Below, in pieces: positions 54,912 through 64,000 of a stretch of 64,000 nt of DNA. Both the position numbers and the translations under genes were made by a program. This stretch comes from Mimachlamys varia. Lineage: Eukaryota > Mollusca > Bivalvia > Pectinida > Pectinidae. How positions within the stretch are numbered: position 1 is the stretch's first letter; every line of letters begins with the position of its first letter. Under the pieces are notes generated by a model. It saw nothing but the letters and a program-made list of their open reading frames with translations. It did no database searches and was not told the origin of the DNA. The DNA is taken from contig OX392527.1 in the NCBI GenBank assembly GCA_947623455.1, positions 31,612,201 through 31,676,200 on the forward strand, in the 5' to 3' direction.

Positions 54912-57751
54912 CAGAAATAACTTGATACGTAATAAAAGGCTAAGTTAATTATATATGTATCACCGGCATAGAATGCATGCTTATCAAAGCACTAGTTCAG
55001 TCCACACTACGTATGATGCGGCGACTTTCTGATATTCCATCAACAGGACTCTTATAACACAGTGGCTCCTAGTTGTAATGTACACTGATCAAATACATGT
55101 AAACCAATCATATGTTTGACATACATCCTAATGAAAACATACGCAATACATCGAAACTACATCCGTCTGGGGACACAGTTCAAGTTGTTTAAGTTCGTTA
55201 TATATTTATTTGGAAAACTTCTGATGTTTATGCCCGGTTTCAGATCTTTACTGTCTGAAGTTATTTATTTGATAGAGTGGATTGTTTTTACACAGTGTTA
55301 ACCTTCTGTAGCATAAAAAAAGGTCCTCGTTACATGAGCTATAGCTTTCAATACTTTTGTATTCCCCAAAAGGTAATGAAAACGTGACGGGCAGCTAAAA
55401 CACATAACAACAATGTACAGATATAGGTCACAGAGCCTATGTTGGTCATTGACCCTCCAATGCATGAATGTACAAAGGTAACATTGACTAACCTATTGTA
55501 ACTTCACAAGAAACATTGCGATCCAATTCCACAACGTAATGCTTTTCCAGCTTGATTCACCGCCCGATATTCGATTCTGAGAGAGAGGTAAGTAGATTCA
55601 CTAACCGACATTACTAATGACTGTTGGGTACAATTCGATTTATCATGCTACAAATTGGCAAACCAACCCCAATTAACATGTCAAAAAATTTCAATTGCAT
55701 TACCCTTAACATCAACAGACACACTCTATGTCTACACTCTTTTCGTTCTCTAACTTAACTTATTTAGCCCAGGAAGCCTCAACAGGCCATTCAGGTGCAC
55801 CACAATTAAACAACGTATACCGAATAGAATGAATTAGTATGTTGAGACGTTTTAAATAATTAAATGTACCATGTCGAGACATCACAATTAGTATTGTTCA
55901 ATAAACGAGGAAAACAAATGCTAAAATACCGAAAACTATAAATCATTAATGGGTATTCCTTTGCGTTTTTGTTTGTTTTTATACCTTAGTATTTGATGTA
56001 CAAAAATCCGATGAGAAAACAAAGCTTTTGTTTATCGCTGTTGGCGCTCTTTCGGAGAAATCTATAGTTTTTTCAGACCCTGAAAATGGTTGATTACCTG
56101 TTCTCTTCTCTCCATTGTTGTACATCACTAACTATGTCTTTTGCATCCTCATACTACATTCAACAGAAATTTATATTCTAAACTGATCCCTACTCATACA
56201 TTGTACCTATTTAAAGCAATGTATTTGTTCTATATTCTGCACCTGTCATCCAATCTTGACACGCACAATAACCTCGGCAGTTTAACACTGCTGCCTGGCA
56301 ATGCTCTCCGGGAGGGATTGTGTGTATAGCTTGACCCAATACTTACCACTGACATGGTGAGCGGATATATTGTGGTCTGGTGTGGGACTATGAAAGGTCA
56401 CAAAGACGCCTGTTGACTTATATATTTACAATACATTCCAAATCGATTATTTCTTACAAAATATATTTGCCCTATTTAGATGAAGATTTTGATATGAGTG
56501 TCAAAGAATATGACAACACATGCATTGCTATCAGAGAGCGCCACTTACTCTGGGAAGTTGCCAAGCACCGGTTGCAGGGCGTTGGTGTTTCTTCGGGAAT
56601 ATAACTAGGCCCGTTCTTAATTGACTATGGATGTTAATAGGACGAAACAGGGAGAGCGAATGTTTTTACAGCAGCAAAAACTCGATCATCAAAAGGGCAT
56701 ACGCCACTTAGGAAATTACATATAAATGTTATACCGGAATGGCACATGATACTCAATTATCATAGAAGCAAATGATTCAAAGTCAATTATCATATGATAC
56801 ACAATTGACTATCATAGGTTGAGAATATTAAACAATTTCCATTGCCAACGCACAGGGGGGGGGGGGGGGGGTAAAGGGTAAATCATGCGCCGTACATCTA
56901 GGAAGAAACTTAGTGACGGTGATATCACACGTTTGTATGCTAGTCACTTATATATGTATATACTTTATATATATGTTATTTACTCACTACTTTTCATCAA
57001 TAGAAATACTTACTGAGGATTGGCAGCACCGCTTTTACACTGAAATTGTCTTTGAATAAGATTTTCCCGAAAAAGGTGGTGAATGGGCAGACCCAAGTGT
57101 CTTCTCCAATAGGACCAGCTGAGAAATTTCAAAGAAGTCTTAGGGAAATTTTACCAACTTATTATCAATGAGTTTAATCATATTTAACCTATTGACAGTT
57201 TAATAGCATCAAAATCTCGGGCTGTGTCCCAGCACCCTGTACTCATTCAGTTCTCATACGAACATTTTTCATGATAACTTGCATGCTAGTCAATGCACTG
57301 AATTTATACGTACTAATTATATTCCCTAGATGTACGACTCAGTAATGATACCACTGCTGCGTTGGGAAGTCCTGCTGTTAGGAGTGTTAAAAATCTTTCT
57401 GTGCAATAAATTCTCTGCATCTTTAATTGATCATGTAGAACAGCTCCCTCGCATGTGTGCTTTAAGTTTAAGTTTTCTTTTTGTCTTTTCTCACATACAT
57501 CAGCAGACACATCTTCTCCAGCTGAAGGTCAGCGCCAACACTAATGAGGCAGATCTTGCTGTAAAACTGTCTAATGATATACTCCATAGCACACTGTTAA
57601 CATATATAGAGAGAGCGTAGTAAACATGGAGAACCACTTGGTATGTGTTTTGCAGTTGTAAGTAAAGGTTTGATGCAATCATTAGGTTTTGACTAGGCTT
57701 ATGTCTTTTGTTTGTGAAATTGCTGTGGATCGAGGATTGTTAAGAATATTT
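54912..57751. other. Long intergenic stretch
   Basis: No supported gene in 2.8 kb. Contains an 18-G run at about 56,853-56,870 and small frames at 55,116-55,301, 56,380-56,604 and 57,330-57,620 without recognisable motifs. Confidence 0.4.
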
Positions 57752-57822
57752 CAGCAACCCTGAAGTGGAGGGCTAGTGGTAGAATGTCGAAACACATTAA
57801 CCACTCGGCCACAGCAGCCCCA
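57752..57822 (-). mobile_element. tRNA-derived SINE, 5' fragment
   Basis: Read on the minus strand it begins GGGGCTGCTGTGGCCGAGTG and GTTAATGTG, then CGACATTCTACCACTAGCCC and TCCACTTCAGGGTTGCTG. TGGCCGAGTGG (plus 57,801-57,811) is a good Pol III A box of tRNA-Ser/Leu type. The expected B box (GGTTCGAATCC) is absent or decayed, so only the head remains. I recognise the sequence as a common mollusc SINE head. It is not a functional tRNA gene. Confidence 0.7.
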
Positions 57823-57851
57823 ATGGTATACAACGTATGTTGTAATTATAC

Positions 57852-57886
57852 GACATACGTCACCACATATTCTGGTGACGTATGTC
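57852..57886. repeat. Perfect 14-bp inverted repeat (hairpin)
   Basis: GACATACGTCACCA at 57,852-57,865 and TGGTGACGTATGTC at 57,873-57,886 around a 7-base loop (CATATTC). It lies 30 bp from the SINE head. TGACGT at the arm bases resembles a CRE half-site. Function unknown. Confidence 0.8.
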
Positions 57887-60800
57887 TTGAGCGTTATAAG
57901 TTAGTTAATATAAAACATTTTATAACGGATTCACGATATTCTTGCATATCCAATACAGCTTTGGGTCGGTATAATGAGGTCTCCTCCTACGTGTTAATCC
58001 TCCTCCTCGTGGTATTGTCCAGTCGTAATTTCCCTCTTGTGAACCGCTCATTACTAATGCAGAAGTGTTAATTATAGATAGCAACGGATGATCACAGTTA
58101 CACGTATGAGGTTGTGTAAGCAAGGAATTGTGAGGAGCGAAACATTAACAGAAACTTGGTATACAAAAGGTATACTTTACGGAATGTTCACACAAATTTC
58201 AGGAATAAAGCTCAGTATAGAAAGACATATATTGACTCAATGGATGCTGCTGACGCAAAACCAAATGACTTCATGACCGACATATACATGTAGGTTGCGA
58301 AGGTTACAGATGACATTACAAATTACACTTTTGGGAATTTTATCTGAAAAATCTCTTCAAACTTATTGAAAAAACCTACAATAGACCAGTTTCACAATCG
58401 TCTCGGTAGCTAAAAATAGTCGCTGTATCAAAGTCAAAACGTTGCGGAGGTTGTTAGACTGACTTACGGTTATCTGTCAAACCATTATTAACATAGCGAG
58501 TAGCCGGTGGCTCTTGCTTCATCATGGCGATTATCATATGTGAAACCAAGAGAAATATTAAGGAAGACAACAAAAGTTTTATTATAAAATAAGGCTAGCT
58601 TGTCGCTATATAGCCGTTACGCTGGATCGACGGAGACAACCAAATTAAAGCGAACCATTCTGATGAAATTCGCATCACGGTCGCTTACAGACGAACTCCA
58701 ACCCATCACGAATTCAAGTAATCATGAAATAGACACTTTTTTATATTGCAAAAATGTATAGAGTAGTGAATACTAGAAAAAAAATGTGTTTTCCACTTTT
58801 GTGTTGATTAATAAATTCTTACCACGGAATTATATTTGATATCTAAGTCTATGCTATTTAAGCCATACGTCTCTGTCTATGATTTTTACATACAAACATG
58901 ACATTGTGGTTCAAGTTTTATCAAAACATGTTAATGAAAATATGAACATCATACATTTAACGTATTAGTCCAGTCAAAATAGGGATTAAACGGGACAAAA
59001 TTGCAACAGAATGTAAAAAAAAAAAAGCGTACCAAAACTTACCATTGGGATTTTTTTATTTTGTTTTTGCACAAATTAGGGTCAGCGTAATTGCACACTG
59101 GGCCAAATTTGAAGTGCAATAACTAATTATTACACAATTCTGATTGTGAAATGAATAGCTATATTTCATAGCCAGTTAATTGTATATTACAGATTAGCCA
59201 AAATCATTTTACTGATAAGTCTTTTAAAAAAAATCCATCAGTATCCCTAAAAATCCTTTTAACTTGACCATAATATCTTTTTCACATTTGAAGTGCAGAA
59301 AATATCATTTAATAATCTCTGTAGCAAAATAAGATCGTATTTTTTTTTAATGGCATTTAATTTAATTGTTCTTGATTGGTAATTTATTTACACACAAAAA
59401 TGTCGTCAAAATGTGCTGATTTTCCACTTTTTCGAAATCCATATTGAATGCTTTACATATTTCCTTCACATGTGTTTTATTGATAAGAAAGACAAACTCT
59501 CAAATCATTTTCATTTCCATTGAAGTGTGAACAGTGCTCGAATAAGATAAATGAGCCAATACGCTTAAAACCAAACCTTGAACACACTATATACCTTATT
59601 CAGTTTAATCTGGACGGTTCATTATTCTGACCGCAAAACTCCTTATTCTCTGTCAAGTTTAATCAGATTACCTGAAGACTTTATACCATGAAAGCATGTG
59701 AATAGATTTTAACAATCTATGTTTTACATTATTAAAATACAGTTTGCATGCATTGAGATATCATTCAATATTGACATTGAAACAGTTCAAAATTGGCTCC
59801 ATAGCCAACTTTCAAAATTGAAAAAAAAATAAACTGTATGAAAGCATCATGTCTCGTATAAGAATACAATAAATATGTAATATATTAATACATTTATTCA
59901 TATCTAGCAATGGTATTTATGATAATTTGTATTTACTTTTGTCGGGGAAGTTCAACATTCGGATGGTTTAAAGTGACTTTGACTTGTGCAATAATTTCTA
60001 TCGATTTAGTTTAATTGTTTGTATTAAACATGAACTAGTTGTGGTGTAGACCTTCCATTAACAAAATATAAAAATATATTCTGTTGTAATTTTGTCCTGG
60101 TTCGGCCAGGGACTTATATAATTATATGTGACGTACAAGTGTATCTCACATATATTATACCTCCCTGGTTAGGCCTATGTTTTGGCTAATATGAATGGAC
60201 TACATTTTTTCTAAAATTCTCTACCTGCTACATTGGCACCGGAGCCAAACCAGAACTTAATCTACCCTTAATTATTTGCCTGTGATGTTATAGTAAGCTA
60301 AAGTTAAAAACAAATAAGTATGTGTTTACTCTTTCAATTCCGCGCCACCTTCCAGAGTCAAATGCCCGATTCTTTATTAAGAAGAAATTTATAATATACC
60401 TGCTAGATCTATATTTATATCGTGTGTTTATGAAACCAGTATTGTATACGATGGTTTTCTAGGCGATGTGACATTTTAGACGTTTGTGCACCGACATGTA
60501 CGTGTCACGATTCAGTCAGTGACTACGATCAAGACTTCAGATATATTGACAAGACTGGCGATCGATTTTCAACGGTCATCAGTTATATAAACTAATTATA
60601 TAATAACCATCATTTATCTAAGTATGAGAAACAGTTACCTCGCAACACGGTATCGATGAGGTATTAAATTTATTGCCGACAACGGGAGTCATACCCATTT
60701 TCAGCACCCTATATGTGTGTACCTGTGACAGCTTGAACACATGTGCCCTCGCGATCGTCAAGCACCGGTAAAAGCAGCATGCCGTAATATTGACGGATGA

Positions 60801-63724
60801 ATGTGATAGCATTTACTACGATACACTCTTTCATATGTACACGTGGTCACGACCAACATGTATATGTCAATACTTTGTCGCTTTCTTGTCTGTATATCTG
60901 TTTGTAATTCATGTGTTTACAACTCACAACTCAACATCAAACCGGAAATGATTCTTACAACCTCCGCCTCGTTCTGGATATCACTTTGGCAAGGGAGGTA
61001 ACAACAAACAGCGATTGTGAAAAGGGTCTATTGTATTGCTTTCTTAAGTATGATCTTCAAAGCAGAAACAAAATATATTTACCTAGGATAAAACCGTTTA
61101 ACGAATTCTTGTTACAGCTGTAATTGTAAAACAAGCTTAATCCTTTCATAATAATTCATAATTCTAAACTTATAACATGTTATTGTCAAGTTGAATTTTG
61201 TAGGATAAACTTATTTAAAGCATCTTTTCAACATTTTACTATTATAGCAAAAGGAAATGTTATCATAAACCATGGCAACTGATACTTAGTTAATTTTTAA
61301 GAAACATATAGTGGTTTTAACAATCGCGATTTGTAGGTGCTTTTCAGTCGGTAGGTTTAACGACACCATTTGTAAGGCAGCACGTAAACATATTTGGCGT
61401 AGCACCTGCTTATTTGTTAAGTATACCATGTCTTCATTTGTATCATATGTCATTAAAGCACGCAATGTAATTATCTGTTGGTTCCTGTTTAAACTGGTTC
61501 AAAGTACCCCCAGTTCGAACTGTATGAAAGCAGTTTTTACCCAAGTAAAGAGATTGGTTCCAAAGACCATTCCTTTGTAGGCCTAATTGTTAACGAAAAG
61601 ATTCACAATCACCAGGTACCATTAAATCATCAGTACAAAACTGAATTTTTCTGGCGGTGTTTCTTGATACAAATACAATTAAACTCTGATTTATCAGCTT
61701 GACCAATCATGTTTTTATACCCTCTGGCATTTACTTGAAATATTGGCATTTCTTTCTCGGTATTTTTATCCCTCCTTAACGCATGTAATCCTACTAAAAC
61801 AAAGAGCTCGCTATTCTCATCATCTATTTACTGCAACGCTTTAATGCACAACACGTGCTGCACAAACTTTAATTGTACATGTCAGGGCACTTAACAGACA
61901 GGCTCCTCGTTATTTTAATAGAGCTCTGCTGCTTTTATCAGCCATTTCAATCACCTCAGCCGGAGACATTATCCTGTAATATGTTCTATTATCCCGTAAT
62001 GTGACCTATGGAAATCGGTGTTTCAGAAAGATTTTAGTGACTTTGTTGAAAGGTAAACATCTGCTACCTCGTGATCAGAAAGTCAGTCTAACGCACCTGT
62101 TTATATCACACGCTTTCCTCTCGGCGCAGTATTAGGTACGACATAACAATGTGATGGCGAGCTGCGCCTCACTATGTTCCGTAAATAGCTTTGTACAATG
62201 TACCTATCTGTATGTTCATGTTAATTTTATAATTAAGTTTAACTCTTACAATATATCTGTATATATAGGCTCTGTTGTCATTGTTATAATTGTTATCGTT
62301 TACAATCGACAGAAAAAAACTAAAAAGTAACAAATGGGGACGTTATATCAATGTTTTATTATAATTATATTGATGTGTTTTTCCATAAAAACATGTAACA
62401 ACAGCTATCTCTCTCCAGTCTGTTGATATAAAACCAGATGGATCTATATCGCGTCTGCCATATGTACTATTGATATGTGTATCATCGAACCTTATACGTC
62501 CCAAAAAGGATGAAAGCAGATCGGTGATTAGTCGATCGTTAGATATATTTTTTTCTATTATATCATATATCTGTATGATACCAGAGAACCCAATTTACAG
62601 TAATTTTAGTAAAGGCAATTATTCGTTGAATCAATGTAAGATATAGGACAACAGGCAGTCTTCAGCATTGTTTTCAGCAATGATATATGCATTTGTATAT
62701 ACATACCACAGTGGTTTGGATGGGGATATGAAAGTATTAGATGCGAAAAAGAACTGCGTTTAAAAAAATATGCAAATTTGACAGAAAGTAAATACGTGCT
62801 GAATAAATTACAAACTTGGAGATTCAACATTTCCACAACTATATTTATGTATCTTCACGTTGTACACATACCCACCACTCATCGACCTTTACGTACGGAG
62901 CTAAATTTCCTATTGACAAAATGCTAAAAGGCAGTTTCAACCATGTGCTTACATTCGCTACTGTATCGTCATCAATCTTTATTGTGCCGTCATCGATTTC
63001 ATTGTTATCTACACTGGAAATGACTGAATACAGCACAATAGTTCATTCTATCAAATGTAAAAGTAAGTAATGAACGATTTAGCAAATATTGTTGCAGTCC
63101 TATGACACACATTGTTATTGCTGATAAACTTACATAAATCTCGTACGGGATTTATTAAGTTTAACATCAATGGCATTGTGTATTAAAGGACTGTAACAAC
63201 ATTGGTTAAAACATTCATTATATAAACGACAACATGTTCTGTGTTCGAAACAATATCAAATATCAGAGGTGGACAACACGGCTAACATCAAAGGGACCCT
63301 ATGATACTCAGTCAATGTACAGCTGGGGCAAATTAATTGTAAGTATAGAAACAAAGGTCAAAATGGAAAATGATACACAATCAAATATCAGAAAAGCAAA
63401 ACAATGTTTAGTCAAAGAGAACGGTCCTAATGATACATATGTACAATGACAGGATGGGGGTAAACGATCACTCATAGAACAAACCAGTGACACAATTTAC
63501 ATGGACAGTTTGGTGCAGGGATCAGTTAATTTTAATTACTGCACTGTTTTGTTTAGATCAGGTCCCGAGATGCGAACAGCAGTTGAGATATTGATCCAAC
63601 GTAAACTAATTCTGATGTTAGGAGTTAAATTCGACATCATCATGACATGACGTGATACTATTGATTTATGTGACTATGTGTGTTATCTATTGCATAAAAT
63701 GATAAATTGCTCTGATGAAGAAGC
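57887..63724. other. Long intergenic stretch
   Basis: About 5.8 kb, AT-rich, with no supported gene, array or paired terminal repeats. Frames of 60-90 codons (for example 61,311-61,580 and 62,816-63,070) show no recognisable domain or splice context. A segment near 60,620-60,800 has locally higher complexity (on the minus strand ACCGGTGCTTGACGATCGCG and GAGGGCACATGTGTTCAAGC) and may be an interspersed repeat. Confidence 0.4.
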
Positions 63725-63975
63725 AGTTTGCGATATTCAGTTGGGTAATATTTGACGCCCGCCAGATATTTCTGCCATCACGCTTAATAATGGGTCAACT
63801 GAAGTAGTATGTATATGTAAAAAAAACACTAAACCGTCAACAAAGCCATAGTCCGAACTCAAAATCGATTTAACAATGGGCAAAATATGGATAAAGGCGA
63901 ATATTACAAGGAGAAAATTGAAAAAGTACAAGAAAATAGGATCGGTGTTTCATCGACGATACAATCCATGTAAAT
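63725..63975 (-). repeat. Interspersed repeat family A, copy 4
   Basis: On the minus strand: TTGTATCGTCGATGAAACAC, then TATTTTGCCCATTGTTAAAT, CGATTTTGAGTTCGGACTAT and GGCTTTGTTGACGGTTTAGT. Aligns with copies 1 and 3 over the second half. It is more diverged and its 5' part runs towards the window edge. Confidence 0.7.
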
Positions 63976-64000
63976 GTAGGTGCCGTGCATGTAAATATCA

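Noticed and set aside
57752..57822. Functional tRNA gene
   Set aside because: A good A box is present, but there is no B box, acceptor stem or cloverleaf; it fits a truncated SINE.

Overview
The window looks like AT-rich nuclear DNA from an invertebrate animal, most probably a marine bivalve mollusc. Four things point there: two intron-containing animal genes (a BTB-BACK-Kelch protein and a rhabdomeric-type opsin); the AGCTCACCTGG...CTCTGGGCCTCTTG element at 1650-3192, which I recognise from bivalve genomes; a tRNA-like SINE head with a TGGCCGAGTGG A box near 57.8 kb; and a very high minisatellite load. There is no sign of prokaryotic gene organisation. The species call is inference from pattern memory, because no search was possible.

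Layout. 1-3.9 kb holds interspersed repeats. 3.97-6.40 kb is a complete-looking two-exon Kelch-like gene (+), whose single intron carries seven further 77-bp copies of the exon-1 end plus its 5' splice site. 6.88-9.65 kb is a 2.77-kb element with about 206-bp imperfect terminal inverted repeats and TTAA at both ends. 9.96-23.4 kb is dominated by four minisatellites (units 44, 34, 30 and 55 bp), with small foldback elements between them. 24-30 kb holds repeats, a mariner transposase tail and a 39-bp minisatellite. 31.3-33.4 kb (-) carries the last two exons of an opsin. 35.9-46.2 kb is a repeat field: a TTAA miniature element, two arrays of the same 17-bp satellite (each unit containing CCCTAA) that share a leader about 430-460 bp long, and a decayed LINE. 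46.7-52.1 kb has a 49-bp array, a poly(T)-headed insert between 72-bp direct repeats, and a 36-bp array open for 901 codons on the minus strand. 52-64 kb is mostly featureless, with one more TTAA element, a SINE head and one copy of an interspersed repeat family.

Only two host genes can be supported, and nothing suggests they work together. The Kelch-like protein would act as a substrate adaptor for a Cullin-3 ubiquitin ligase. The opsin would be a light-sensing seven-helix receptor; its first-helix exon was not found. About 27% of the window is tandem repeat by my measured array lengths. Most long open frames lie inside these arrays and are by-products of stop-free unit sequences; the 36-bp array is the one case where this explanation deserves a test.
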